A DNA stretch of 46,792 nt from a bacterium. GTDB taxonomy: Bacteria > Patescibacteriota > Gracilibacteria > UBA1369 > PNNO01. Every line of letters starts with the position of its first letter. The stretch's first letter is position 1. Below the pieces are notes generated by a model. That model saw only the letters and a program-made list of their open reading frames with translations. It made no database searches and was not told the origin of the DNA. The DNA lies in NCBI GenBank assembly GCA_021158225.1, contig JAGGUZ010000010.1, positions 1-46,792 on the forward strand, given 5' to 3'. Position numbers and translations under genes: made by a program. Below, one piece after another: positions 1 through 8,527 of the stretch.

Positions 1-81
1 GTGAAGAACACCGCACACTACTACAAGTTCGACCCCGAAGCCGAACAGAAGTTCTCCAAGATCACTCGCACCGCACTGTAA
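1..81 (+). CDS. C-terminal end of an unidentified, probably highly expressed protein (partial)
   Basis: Frame 1 is open from the first base to a TAA at 79-81 and gives a 26-residue tail containing HYYKFDPEAEQKF. The gene starts outside the window, so the first GTG need not be the start. Two-fold codons here end almost only in C (AAC, TAC, TTC, GAC, ATC), and the stretch is visibly richer in G+C than the rest. In AT-rich bacteria this bias marks strongly expressed genes. A strong terminator follows about 70 bases later. I do not recognise the protein family. Confidence 0.5.
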   Translation: MKNTAHYYKFDPEAEQKFSKITRTAL

Positions 82-151
82 CCGCCAACCTCATCTCCGG
101 CTTTGCATATGTGCATCTGAAGATAGCACATAAAGCTGCCTGACCAACACT

Positions 152-190
152 GGCCGGACACTGATATACATCATGTGTCCGGCCTTTTTT
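152..190 (+). terminator. Rho-independent terminator
   Basis: A perfect 10-bp stem (GGCCGGACAC at 152-161 with GTGTCCGGCC at 175-184) encloses a 13-base loop and is followed by six T. It ends the gene whose tail lies at 1-81 and separates it from the convergent kinase gene. The stretch between (82-151) holds no other gene that I can see. Confidence 0.93.
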
Positions 191-253
191 ATTGATTAGT
201 CCTTTAAGCTCTTCCAATTGATCTTTCCCACATTTTAGGAAACATCAATCAAT

Positions 254-363
254 CTATTTTTCTTCCATAGCGAAGACTATCTTGCTAATTAAATCTTTAG
301 TAGCAAATGGTTTCTCTTCGTTTGAAGTTACAATACTTTCGCATTTTGCTGTTGTGGGTCCTC
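254..363 (-). pseudogene. Receiver-domain-like tail remnant behind the histidine kinase
   Basis: Downstream of the kinase, in the -1 frame relative to it, the reading is open to a TAG at 254-256 and encodes EEKPFATKDLISKIVFAMEEK. A Lys-Pro-Phe followed by a helix of this pattern is how CheY-like receiver domains end. The phosphoacceptor Asp and the first three quarters of a receiver are absent. The frame joins the kinase exactly at its A7 run (T7 at 364-370 on the plus strand), so one extra A would fuse the two. This is either the scar of a deleted receiver domain or a short tail reached by slippage. Confidence 0.55.
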
Positions 364-1941
364 TTTTTTTGAAATAGGCAATATAATCTCAAAAGTTGTT
401 CCTTCTCCAACCTTACTCCTAACATCAATTACTCCTCCATGTTGATGGATTATTCCATGTGCAACCGCAAGCCCCATTCCACTTCCTTTTCCAAACGGCT
501 TTGTAGTAAAAAACGGTTCGAAAATTTTATTAATATTATCTTCCGATATGCCGGAACCTGTGTCTGCAACTTCTATGCTTATATATTCTCCAGCTCTTAA
601 CCATTCTCCGTCAATCATTTGATCTGTTTCTAAATGTTTATTCTTTGCGGTTACTGTAATTTTACCTCCATCAGTTATAGCATCATGCGCATTTATTATT
701 AAATTCATTATGACTTGTTCAATTTGCGATTGATCTACAGAAATAAAATTCAAATCGCCATAAGTTAAAAAACTAAGATTTATATTCTCTCCGATTATGT
801 TTTCAAGAATATTTTTCAAACCGGAAAACAATTGTTTAACTTCTAGAGATTCAACCTTTAGATGTTGCTTTCTTCCAAACGCTAAAAGATGATTAACAAG
901 TTTAGAGGCTTTCTCCCCAGATTCTCTAATTAAACTTATAATTTCCATTCTGGATTCTTTATCATTATTATCCATAGCCAATAAATCCGCACCGGAAACT
1001 ACGGGAACAAGTAAATTATTGAAATCATGTGCTATCCCAGCAACGAGGGTCCCAATTGCCTGTAAGCGTTGCCCTCTTATTAATTGCTCTTGCTTAAGTT
1101 CCAACTCTTTACGCATTTTATCTCTATCTACTGCAACACCTAAACTTCCAGAAAGCCATTCAAAAAACTCTATTAAATCTTTATTAAACACATCTGTTCC
1201 AGAAGCTTCCATTCTCATAACACCTATTATTTTTTGACGCACCTTAATTGGAATTACCGCCAAGGAATCCGTCCATAAACTTTCATGCTCTGTTCTATTA
1301 AAAGAACTTTCTTGTGGAGAGCTAAACCCAACTTCACCATTATCTTGATCAAATAAATCAATAGAAACCATTAAATTTTCAAAATTCTCTCTGATAAAAT
1401 CCACTACTCTTTTAATAGTATCTCTCACATCATCATCTGCAGACTCATTTAAGCACTTCAGCACATTAATTACCAAATCTTTACGTTCAATCGCAATTTT
1501 TTTATCGGTAATATCTTTTGTAACACCAAGAAAAGCAACTAAATCACCGGAATCGTCATGCAGAAAAGAGACTTGATTCTCTGTCCAGATAGTTGATCCG
1601 TCTTTACATTTCATCTCAAGTTCAAGAATACGAATTCGATTTTTATCTATATCCGGATTATTTTCCAAAGCAATTTCTTCTTGAACGACTTTAGAAACAA
1701 CCTCTAACGACTCGGGCGTGAATATATCTTCCAAAGTCTGATTTTTGACTTCTTCGGGAGTAAAACCCCTCTGCATAGACACAGTACTTGAAATCCATTG
1801 GATTCCCTCTTCCAATTCTATCGGGATAATCCAAACTGAGTTTGGTAATTTTTCCATGATAATTTCAAGCAAAACATTCGCATCTTGTCCGGTCAGTTCT
1901 TTTATATCTTTCATTTCCAAAATAGTATGATTAACGAACAC
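328..1941 (-). CDS. PAS/GAF sensor histidine kinase
   Basis: Predicted cytoplasmic two-component sensor kinase of 537 residues with no membrane segment. A PAS fold with its PAC end covers roughly residues 25-150, and a GAF-like region covers about 155-280. The dimerisation/phosphoacceptor helix has GTLVAGIAHDFNNLL with the phosphorylated His at 305. The ATP-binding domain shows an N box (VIMNLIINAHDAI), a G1 box (VADTGSGI), an F box (FEPFFTTK) and a G2 box (GKGSGMGLAVAHGI), so it looks catalytically intact. The AHDFNNLL form is typical of kinases that often carry a C-terminal receiver; here only a receiver scrap follows, out of frame. The GTG start at 1941 lies nine bases after a good -10 box; an ATG at 1914 is the alternative. 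No response regulator gene is adjacent, so the partner is unknown. Confidence 0.93.
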   Translation of the reverse strand: MFVNHTILEMKDIKELTGQDANVLLEIIMEKLPNSVWIIPIELEEGIQWISSTVSMQRGFTPEEVKNQTLEDIFTPESLEVVSKVVQEEIALENNPDIDKNRIRILELEMKCKDGSTIWTENQVSFLHDDSGDLVAFLGVTKDITDKKIAIERKDLVINVLKCLNESADDDVRDTIKRVVDFIRENFENLMVSIDLFDQDNGEVGFSSPQESSFNRTEHESLWTDSLAVIPIKVRQKIIGVMRMEASGTDVFNKDLIEFFEWLSGSLGVAVDRDKMRKELELKQEQLIRGQRLQAIGTLVAGIAHDFNNLLVPVVSGADLLAMDNNDKESRMEIISLIRESGEKASKLVNHLLAFGRKQHLKVESLEVKQLFSGLKNILENIIGENINLSFLTYGDLNFISVDQSQIEQVIMNLIINAHDAITDGGKITVTAKNKHLETDQMIDGEWLRAGEYISIEVADTGSGISEDNINKIFEPFFTTKPFGKGSGMGLAVAHGIIHQHGGVIDVRSKVGEGTTFEIILPISKKEDPQQQNAKVL

Positions 1942-1950
1942 AAGGCGCTA

Positions 1951-1980
1951 ATTCTATAATATTTAACAATTTATTGTCAA
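1951..1980 (-). promoter_or_regulatory. Promoter of the histidine kinase gene
   Basis: On the minus strand TTGACA (1980-1975), an 18-base spacer and TAGAAT (1956-1951) form a good sigma70-type promoter. The predicted transcription start is within a few bases of the GTG at 1941, so the kinase mRNA may have almost no leader. Confidence 0.6.
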
Positions 1981-2009
1981 GTTTATCGGGCCCAGGAAAA
2001 ACGCAAAAT

Positions 2010-2101
2010 TGGCGGAGAGAGGGGGATTCGAACCCCCGATGAGTTTTAACACCCACACACGCTTTCCAAGCGTGCTCCTTCAGCCACTCGGACACCTCTC
2101 C
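2010..2101 (-). tRNA. tRNA-Ser (anticodon GGA)
   Basis: Full class II tRNA with a long variable arm. The acceptor GGAGAGG pairs with TCTCTCC, the anticodon stem-loop reads CGCTTGGAAAGCG with anticodon GGA, and the T arm is GGGGG-TTCGAAT-CCCCC. The discriminator G is followed by an encoded CCA. It reads UCU and UCC. Confidence 0.96.
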
Positions 2102-2157
2102 AATATAAAATACCACACTAAAACTGGCATAGAGTTGCAAATTAAGTATAACGCACA

Positions 2158-2547
2158 TTATGCGTACATCAAAATTCCAACAACAATCAGAAAATCTATA
2201 ATAAAATAAGAGAGATAAATCAAAATTATAGGTCTTTCTTTATGAATTATCCCATATGCCGTCCAAATTATTGCATTAATAAAAAAAGTGAACCATGTAA
2301 CAAAAGCCACTCCCGAAGCATTTTGAGTTAAATAAATCTGCAATGCTTGAGGTACGGCCATAACAACAGAAAGAGCACCTGTAAAATATACCAGTTTATC
2401 AAGAATAAGCTTAAAACGATTCATTGGACTAAGTGCAACATCCTCAATCCGAGACTCAGTTCCCGAAGCTGTTCGATCTGTAGCTTGATTTGTAGTTACA
2501 CGATTTTGCCTATGAATATAGTGCAGTATATTTGAAAATTGCGACAT
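2158..2547 (-). CDS. SemiSWEET-like (MtN3/PQ-loop) small transporter
   Basis: A 129-residue protein with an N-terminal hydrophilic extension of about 45 residues and then three predicted membrane helices (about 52-70, 80-101 and 104-127). The first helix carries the Pro-Gln pair (P66-Q67 in VVMAVPQALQ), and the second contains the family pattern N-x-x-x-W-x-x-Y-G. This is the half-SWEET fold, which dimerises to form a sugar uniporter in characterised members; the substrate here is unknown. I chose the ATG at 2547; a TTG at 2619 would add 24 unlikely residues. It sits between two tRNA-Ser genes and looks monocistronic. Confidence 0.75.
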   Translation of the reverse strand: MSQFSNILHYIHRQNRVTTNQATDRTASGTESRIEDVALSPMNRFKLILDKLVYFTGALSVVMAVPQALQIYLTQNASGVAFVTWFTFFINAIIWTAYGIIHKERPIILIYLSYFIIDFLIVVGILMYA

Positions 2548-2638
2548 TTTGTTTTTTATACTTAAGAATTTTCCAAGATTCTCAAGTATTATTATAACAC
2601 AAAAATCAGACAACAACAACCTGCGTGGGATATAAAAA

Positions 2639-2728
2639 TGGCGGAGAGACTGGGATTCGAACCCAGGAGGCCCGTGAAGGCCTAACGGTTTTCAAGACCG
2701 CCGCTTTCGACCACTCAGCCATCTCTCC
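2639..2728 (-). tRNA. tRNA-Ser (anticodon TGA)
   Basis: Class II tRNA with a long variable arm. The acceptor GGAGAGA pairs with TCTCTCC, the anticodon loop CTTGAAAA carries TGA, and the T arm CTGGG-TTCGAAT-CCCAG is followed by discriminator G and an encoded CCA. It reads UCA and probably UCG. Confidence 0.96.
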
Positions 2729-2791
2729 TTATTTTTGCTTACCCACTATAACAAAAAATCATTTATAGTCCAGAAAATTTTAAAATATCCT

Positions 2792-5452
2792 TTACATTCT
2801 TTCCGGCACATCAATACCAAGAATCACAAGCCCCTCTTTTAAAACCTCAGCCGAAGCTTTAACCAAATTAAGACGAACAAGCCTTACTTGTTTGCTATCC
2901 GCCTGCAATACGGAAACCGAATTATAAAAACTGTTAAATTGCTGAGCCACATCATATAAATAATTCGACAACAAATTCGGTTTATATTCTTCCGTAGCCA
3001 AAACCAAATATTCTTGAAACTTTACCAATAAACGAGCTACAGCAAGTTCAAGAGGATGTTCAAGTGGCTTAAAGTTATCTTCGTAACCCTCAACTCTATC
3101 TAGCGCCTCAAAAATATCAATTTGCTTGTTTTCTTCCTCTTTGTCTTCCTGTTTATTTTTAGGCGTTGGCTTTTTACCAGCACGAGTCATCTCATTATAT
3201 TTATTCAAAATACTTTGCGCACGAGCAACCGTATATTGAAGATACGGCGCACTATTTCCTTCAATACTAAGCATTTTATCCCAATCAAAAGTAATATCGG
3301 TAGTTCTGTTTTGCGAAAGAATATTGTATTTAATGGCCCCAATCGCCACTTTTCTTGCCACTTCCTCTCGCTCCTTTTTCTTAAGATTCTTACTTTTTTC
3401 CTCTACAATTTTCCGAGCTCGCTCAAATGCCTCATTTAAAACATCTTCCAAAAGAACCACATTCCCTTTTCTGGTACTCATGGATCTGTCCGGCAAGTGC
3501 ATTCTACCAAAAGATACATGTACCATCTTTACCTCATCAAATCCCATTAATTTCGCAGTCTCAAACAGCTGATTAAAATGAAGACTCTGTGCAGTATCCA
3601 CCACATAAATAAGTTGCGAAGGTTGCCATCTTTTAATCCTGTATTCCAGACTTGTTAAATCGCGCGTTGAATAAAGAGTCGATCCATCGGATTTTCGGAT
3701 CATATAAGGAGGGTATTTTTCGTCTTTAAATTCAACAATTAACGCCCCTCCTTCTCCTTCTTTAAATATTCCTTTTTGGATACCTTCATCTATAACAGCT
3801 TGCATTTTATCTTTAAAGAAACTTTCACCGATATATTCATCAAAATGAACTCCGAGTTTTTCATATGTTTTCTCAAGATTTTTGCGACTCATGTTGTTAA
3901 ACCATTTCCAAAGTTCAATATTTTCCAAATTCCCTTCCTCAAGTTTTTTAAACTCCTCCCTCCCTTTTTCTTCTATTGATTTATCTTGCTCCGCTCCTTC
4001 ATGAAATTTAACATAAAGCTTTAAAAGTTCCTGAATCGGATTTTTCTCAACAGCTTTTTTACTCCCCCAAGTTTTATAAGCGTAAATTAATTTTCCGAAT
4101 TGAGTACCCCAATCCCCAAGATAGTTTATTCCAACAGATTTAAACCCTATATGTTTGTAAATATTATAAAGAGATTGTCCTATAATTGTTGAAAGCAAAT
4201 GATGAACTCCAAGCGGTTTTGCCGTATTCGGCGACGAGTAATCAAAAACAACCGCCCTGTTTTGACCAAGTGTGTTGTCGTACATTTGCATACCTTCGGC
4301 AAGATCTTTTATTTTACTTTCAAGCCAACTACGTGCGACTTTTATATTTATAAAGCCCGGAAGAGCCACAGATAAAGAATCTATAAATTGAATAGGCTGA
4401 ACATTTTGAATAATTTTTTCGGCAATCGTCGAAGGATTTTTGAGTAGTCGTTTACTTAATTTCATCGCGATACTACATGCATAATCACCATTTTCCGCAT
4501 CTTTTGGATATTCAACTTTTAAATCAGACGCATCGGCTTCCGGATATGCCTTCCCCAAAGCCTCTTTTAACAAGACTGTTAACCTTGCTTTTAAAGAATT
4601 TGTGTCTAATTCAAACGAACTATCCGGAACCGATGGCACAATTTTAGCTGGAGAATTATTTAAAATTTTATCCTCCTTATCTTCACTTGAGCCTAATTCT
4701 TTTTTAGAATCCTCCTCTTTTTTAACAGAAGTAACTTCCTCTACGGGTTCCTTTTCCGCCTTTTCTTCTTCATAATCAGCCGGATTATACTCCGAAAGAC
4801 CAATAACATTTAAATCTTTCTCTTTACGAGGAAATTTTAAAATATCTTCCTCAAATTCGCCTCCGGAACAATAACGCTGAATCATAATGGCCATTTCGTG
4901 CATTTTAACACTTAAATCGTCATCTTCTAAAATCCCCATATTTTCTATAATACAAACTATATTTTGAGTATTTTTATTGACCGATCCTCTGGGAAATTGC
5001 TCACTGTTCCATTTTTTTGTAAGAGTACTTCCACCATCGCGATAAAAAATATTATTTTTCTCAATATCAAGATGGATATCCTCATAAATATCATCCAAAC
5101 TAAAACAAATAATCGGGATTTGCCACTTAAGCATAAAGTAATCACGAATTCTGCTTATATTATCACGAAATGGAATATCTTTATTCTTTAAAGCCTTATA
5201 AAGGATATCTTCCATTGAAGTTTTAAAAGTTTTTGCACTTATTTCTTCAAAAACTTTACGCCAATTCGAAATTTTCGGCATATCATTCGGATCGATATCT
5301 TTAAATTTCTTTTTAATCTGAACACTTAAACCGCTATATATTTGTGTAAGCGCACTGCTTCTTTTTGAGTTGTCTATACGTTTTGCAACAATAATCCCAA
5401 AAGAAAGCGATGGATATCTCTCACTGATTGTCTCATTTACAATAAATTTCAT
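2792..5452 (-). CDS. argS: Arginyl-tRNA synthetase with an N-terminal B3/4-like domain
   Basis: At 886 residues this is some 300 longer than usual ArgRS. Residues 1 to about 220 look like the B3/B4 domain known from the PheRS beta subunit and from stand-alone proteins (FGIIVAKRIDN; ISNWRKVFEEISAKTFKTS; RYCSGGEFEEDIL). A highly charged acidic/basic linker (about 221-285) follows. Then come the ArgRS N-terminal tRNA-binding domain, the class I catalytic core and the C-terminal DALR helical domain. The ATP signature is SPNTAKPLGVHH (G415 to H418) rather than HxGH. The second signature is SMSTRKGNVV around M658. It charges tRNA-Arg in the cytoplasm. The B3/4 module removes tyrosine from tRNA-Phe in PheRS; its role here is unknown. 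Confidence 0.95.
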   Translation of the reverse strand: MKFIVNETISERYPSLSFGIIVAKRIDNSKRSSALTQIYSGLSVQIKKKFKDIDPNDMPKISNWRKVFEEISAKTFKTSMEDILYKALKNKDIPFRDNISRIRDYFMLKWQIPIICFSLDDIYEDIHLDIEKNNIFYRDGGSTLTKKWNSEQFPRGSVNKNTQNIVCIIENMGILEDDDLSVKMHEMAIMIQRYCSGGEFEEDILKFPRKEKDLNVIGLSEYNPADYEEEKAEKEPVEEVTSVKKEEDSKKELGSSEDKEDKILNNSPAKIVPSVPDSSFELDTNSLKARLTVLLKEALGKAYPEADASDLKVEYPKDAENGDYACSIAMKLSKRLLKNPSTIAEKIIQNVQPIQFIDSLSVALPGFINIKVARSWLESKIKDLAEGMQMYDNTLGQNRAVVFDYSSPNTAKPLGVHHLLSTIIGQSLYNIYKHIGFKSVGINYLGDWGTQFGKLIYAYKTWGSKKAVEKNPIQELLKLYVKFHEGAEQDKSIEEKGREEFKKLEEGNLENIELWKWFNNMSRKNLEKTYEKLGVHFDEYIGESFFKDKMQAVIDEGIQKGIFKEGEGGALIVEFKDEKYPPYMIRKSDGSTLYSTRDLTSLEYRIKRWQPSQLIYVVDTAQSLHFNQLFETAKLMGFDEVKMVHVSFGRMHLPDRSMSTRKGNVVLLEDVLNEAFERARKIVEEKSKNLKKKEREEVARKVAIGAIKYNILSQNRTTDITFDWDKMLSIEGNSAPYLQYTVARAQSILNKYNEMTRAGKKPTPKNKQEDKEEENKQIDIFEALDRVEGYEDNFKPLEHPLELAVARLLVKFQEYLVLATEEYKPNLLSNYLYDVAQQFNSFYNSVSVLQADSKQVRLVRLNLVKASAEVLKEGLVILGIDVPERM

Positions 5453-5536
5453 ATCGGGAAAGCCTTAAAGGTTCCTTGCAAAAGATAGCAAAGAAAGTAG
5501 AATAAAAAAAGATTAAGCTTAACTAAAAAAATCAAA

Positions 5537-6772
5537 ATGAGTTGGATTATCATATGGTTAATTGTTCTTGTAATCATGTCAGGTATATTTTCCGGGAGTG
5601 AGACTGCTATTATTTCTGTTTCGGACGCTAAAATTAGAAGTTTGGTAAAAGAAAAAGTTTCCAGAGCAAACACTTTGTATCTATTAAAACAAGATCCTCA
5701 TAAACTTTTAATTACAATTTTAATCGGAAACAACCTTGTTAATATAGGAGCTTCCGTACTCGCAACAGTTGTATTTACCAAGGCTTTCGGCTCATCAGGA
5801 ATTGGAATCGCAACAGGTGTAATGACTTTATTCATTCTTATCTTTGGAGAAATTACTCCAAAATCATTCGCCACAAAATATTCTGTAAAGATATCGCTTT
5901 TGGTCGCGAAGCCTCTTTATATAATGCAAATACTCTTTTTCCCGATTATCTGGTTTTTAGATAAAATAGTGCAATTTTTAATTAAAGTACTCGGCGATAA
6001 TGCAAAGAACGAACATGTAAGCGAAGAGGAACTGAAAGCAATTATTGACATAGGCGCGGAAGAAGGAGCCATTTTAAAGGCCGAGAAAGAGCTTCTGCAC
6101 AATGTACTGCAATTTAACGATATACATGTCGAAGAAGTTATGACTCCGCGAGTTGAGGTTGATGCTCTCCCTATAGAATCAACTCTGCAGGAAGCAATTG
6201 ATTTTGTTATTAAAAAATCTCATAGTCGAATACCGGTATATCAAGACACTATCGACAATATTATAGGCATTATAACCATAAAGGATGTTTTAACAATGTC
6301 CGAAAAATATAATACGAACAAAAAACTGGAGAATATTAGACTTAAAAAACCTATTGTTGTCCCGGTTTCCAAGAAAATAGATGTACTGTTTAAAGAATTT
6401 CAACACGCACACACACATATTGCGATTGTTATAGACGAATATGGAGGAACTGCGGGAATAGTCACTTTAGAAGACTTGTTGGAAGAAATTGTTGGAGAAA
6501 TTATTGATGAATCCGATATTGAAGAAATGCCCATCAAAAAAATAGATGACGAAAAGATAATTGCCAATGGTCTTACAAAAGTTGAAGATATAAACGAGTA
6601 TTTACACATTAATATAATCGGCAACGAGAAAGAACCAATAAGCGCTTTTATATTGGACAAATTAAACAGATTCCCGAAAAACGGAGAAGTAATTAAACTA
6701 CCTCATATCAGGATTAAAATACTTAAGATAATTGATAATAAAATTGTAAGCGTAAGTATCGAAAAAAAATAA
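5537..6772 (+). CDS. CNNM/CorC-HlyC family membrane protein with paired CBS domains
   Basis: A 411-residue membrane protein. The first 150 or so residues form a DUF21/CNNM domain with about four hydrophobic helices (for example MSWIIIWLIVLVIMSGIFSG and the FGEITPKSFA turn). Two CBS motifs follow: VEEVMTPRVEVDALP to GIITIKDVL at about 195-260, and IAIVIDEYGGTAGIVTLEDLL at about 300-325. The C-terminal CorC_HlyC domain covers roughly 335-411. Relatives are implicated in magnesium/cobalt efflux or homeostasis, and the old name hemolysin is misleading. The CBS pair probably senses an adenine nucleotide. It stands alone between divergent argS and the promoter of the next gene. Confidence 0.9.
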   Translation: MSWIIIWLIVLVIMSGIFSGSETAIISVSDAKIRSLVKEKVSRANTLYLLKQDPHKLLITILIGNNLVNIGASVLATVVFTKAFGSSGIGIATGVMTLFILIFGEITPKSFATKYSVKISLLVAKPLYIMQILFFPIIWFLDKIVQFLIKVLGDNAKNEHVSEEELKAIIDIGAEEGAILKAEKELLHNVLQFNDIHVEEVMTPRVEVDALPIESTLQEAIDFVIKKSHSRIPVYQDTIDNIIGIITIKDVLTMSEKYNTNKKLENIRLKKPIVVPVSKKIDVLFKEFQHAHTHIAIVIDEYGGTAGIVTLEDLLEEIVGEIIDESDIEEMPIKKIDDEKIIANGLTKVEDINEYLHINIIGNEKEPISAFILDKLNRFPKNGEVIKLPHIRIKILKIIDNKIVSVSIEKK

Positions 6773-6818
6773 AAATATTCCGATCTTGTTCCATTTTTGA
6801 TTAATTTAACTTTTTGAT

Positions 6819-6847
6819 TTGAAAAAAATTGTTTTTTTTGCTATAAT
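6819..6847 (+). promoter_or_regulatory. Strong promoter of the LPXTG surface protein
   Basis: TTGAAA (6819-6824), a 17-base spacer and a consensus TATAAT (6842-6847) preceded by TG as an extended -10. Transcription should start near 6855, giving a leader of about 30 A-rich bases with no Shine-Dalgarno sequence before the ATG at 6885. Confidence 0.8.
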
Positions 6848-6884
6848 TTAGAGATTTATTTAATAAAACTAACACAAAAACAAC

Positions 6885-8429
6885 ATGCAGAAAGTATCAA
6901 CAAAGAACAAAACCTTGTTTTATTTAATCGTATTTGTTGCAGGGCTGTTCCTTATGCTCACGACAGTACAAAAAGCAGGGGCCCAAGCACCGGAAACAGA
7001 TGTTACGCCTCCGGATGATGTTACTAATTTACAAATTGAACTTTACGACGGAGCCGCAAAGCTTAGCTGGGATGTTGCTACAGACGATACGGGTGTAGTT
7101 GGATATAAAATTTATTCCGGTCCGGATGCGGTTACTCCGGAAGGAGGAGAGTATTCATATGACACAATAGATGCCGGGGATACTATTGAATATTTGGTTA
7201 CAGAACTTGAAAACGGAAAAGAAATTCATTTTACGGTTACGGCATATGACGCGGCCGGGAATGAAAGTGAAAACTACAGTAATGAAGTTTACGGCACACC
7301 GGATTCATCTTACGGAGAAGCTCCAACACCAGAGCACCCGGCCGCCGACGAAGAACCACCGGCTGTAAGTGATGCTCAAGCTCTTGATAGTGCAACTGTA
7401 AAAGTTGTTTTCTCGGAACCGGTTGTTTTACCAGCCGATTCAGCCGAAACGGCGTTTAGCATTATTAATAATGCAACTGATGAAAATTTAGCGGTAACAG
7501 CGGTTGAACTTGACCCTGATGATGTTCTTGGTGAAACGGTTTTATTAACGACAGATCCTCAAGAAGGAGGAGCCGAATATATTTTAACAGCTGGAATTCA
7601 AATTGAAGACACTGTCGGGAATCCTATTGTTAGCGGAACTTCAGATACAGCGGCTTTCATCGGAAGTACAGTCGAACCTGGTACAGATTTAACCGGAGAT
7701 CTTCCTGCAAACGATTTTGATGCACCAACAGTTGTTTCCGCCGAAGCGGAGGATAAAAACACTCTGCAAGTTGTATTTTCAGAACCTGTTATTTTAGATA
7801 GTGATCCTGAAAGTAATTTCTTGATTTCCAAAGTAGATGACCCAGCAGTCGAACTTTCAATTTCAAGTGTTGTCAGAGATGAGACCGGATCAATTGTTAC
7901 AATTACCACTGTAGATCAACTTGATATTGAATATTCCGTTGTTGTAACCGGAGTTCTTGATGAAGCCGGAAACAAAATCGATGACCTTGCAAACAGCGCA
8001 ACATTTATGGGAAGCACAACTGAAGCACAAGATACATCCCCAGAAGATATAACTCCTCCATCTCTTGCACTTACACCGGAAAATGTTAAAAATTTTGTAG
8101 CATCAATTGTTAGCGACTTTGTTGTAAGACTTACATGGCAAAAACCGGACGATGTATCTATTATAGATCAAGTCTTATATAAAAGTACGGACGGTGGAAC
8201 AAATTATGATGCCGGAACATCTCTTGGGGCAAATAAAGAACAAGTTGATGTAAACGGTCTTGTCCCCGGAAACGACTATTATTTCAAACTTACAACAAAA
8301 GATGTTGATGGGAACGAAAGTGACGGAGTAATCACTCATATCAAACTTCCTTCAACCGGAATGGGAGTTGGATTACTTATTGGTGCTTCAATGGGACTTG
8401 CAGCACTTAAAAACAAAAAGAAAAAATAA
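6885..8429 (+). CDS. Secreted multidomain surface protein with LPXTG-type anchor
   Basis: A 514-residue exported protein. A signal peptide (about 1-33, ending AGAQA) is followed by a fibronectin type III domain (about 37-135). Two Ig-like domains of the SbsA/Big_5 kind each carry the VVFSEPV strand (about 155-260 and 281-383). A second FnIII domain covers about 393-487. The C-terminus is a complete sorting signal: LPSTG at 488-492, a hydrophobic stretch, and a KNKKKK tail. This predicts covalent attachment by a sortase, which is not encoded in this window. It has its own strong promoter and terminator, so it is a single-gene, probably well-expressed unit. The domain make-up suggests an adhesive or structural surface role; there is no enzymatic motif. 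Confidence 0.9.
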   Translation: MQKVSTKNKTLFYLIVFVAGLFLMLTTVQKAGAQAPETDVTPPDDVTNLQIELYDGAAKLSWDVATDDTGVVGYKIYSGPDAVTPEGGEYSYDTIDAGDTIEYLVTELENGKEIHFTVTAYDAAGNESENYSNEVYGTPDSSYGEAPTPEHPAADEEPPAVSDAQALDSATVKVVFSEPVVLPADSAETAFSIINNATDENLAVTAVELDPDDVLGETVLLTTDPQEGGAEYILTAGIQIEDTVGNPIVSGTSDTAAFIGSTVEPGTDLTGDLPANDFDAPTVVSAEAEDKNTLQVVFSEPVILDSDPESNFLISKVDDPAVELSISSVVRDETGSIVTITTVDQLDIEYSVVVTGVLDEAGNKIDDLANSATFMGSTTEAQDTSPEDITPPSLALTPENVKNFVASIVSDFVVRLTWQKPDDVSIIDQVLYKSTDGGTNYDAGTSLGANKEQVDVNGLVPGNDYYFKLTTKDVDGNESDGVITHIKLPSTGMGVGLLIGASMGLAALKNKKKK

Positions 8430-8450
8430 TTGATATAAAAAACTAAATTG

Positions 8451-8480
8451 GCCAGCCTTAATTTACGGGTTGGCTTTTTT
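8451..8480 (+). terminator. Rho-independent terminator of the LPXTG gene
   Basis: GCCAGCC (8451-8457) pairs with GGTTGGC (8468-8474) with one G-T pair, around a ten-base loop, followed by six T. It lies 21 bases after the stop codon of the surface protein gene. Confidence 0.85.
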
Positions 8481-8527
8481 AGTTTTTGTTTAGAAAAATT
8501 TTAAGATTGGATGTTAGAGTTACTCGT

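Noticed and set aside
1931-2209. Open frames on both strands over 1931-2209
   Set aside because: They run through tRNA-Ser(GGA), whose full cloverleaf is present; the peptides are translations of a tRNA.
5453-5536. Promoters for argS and the CNNM gene
   Set aside because: The gap must contain them, but no -35/-10 pair stands out from the AT-rich background.
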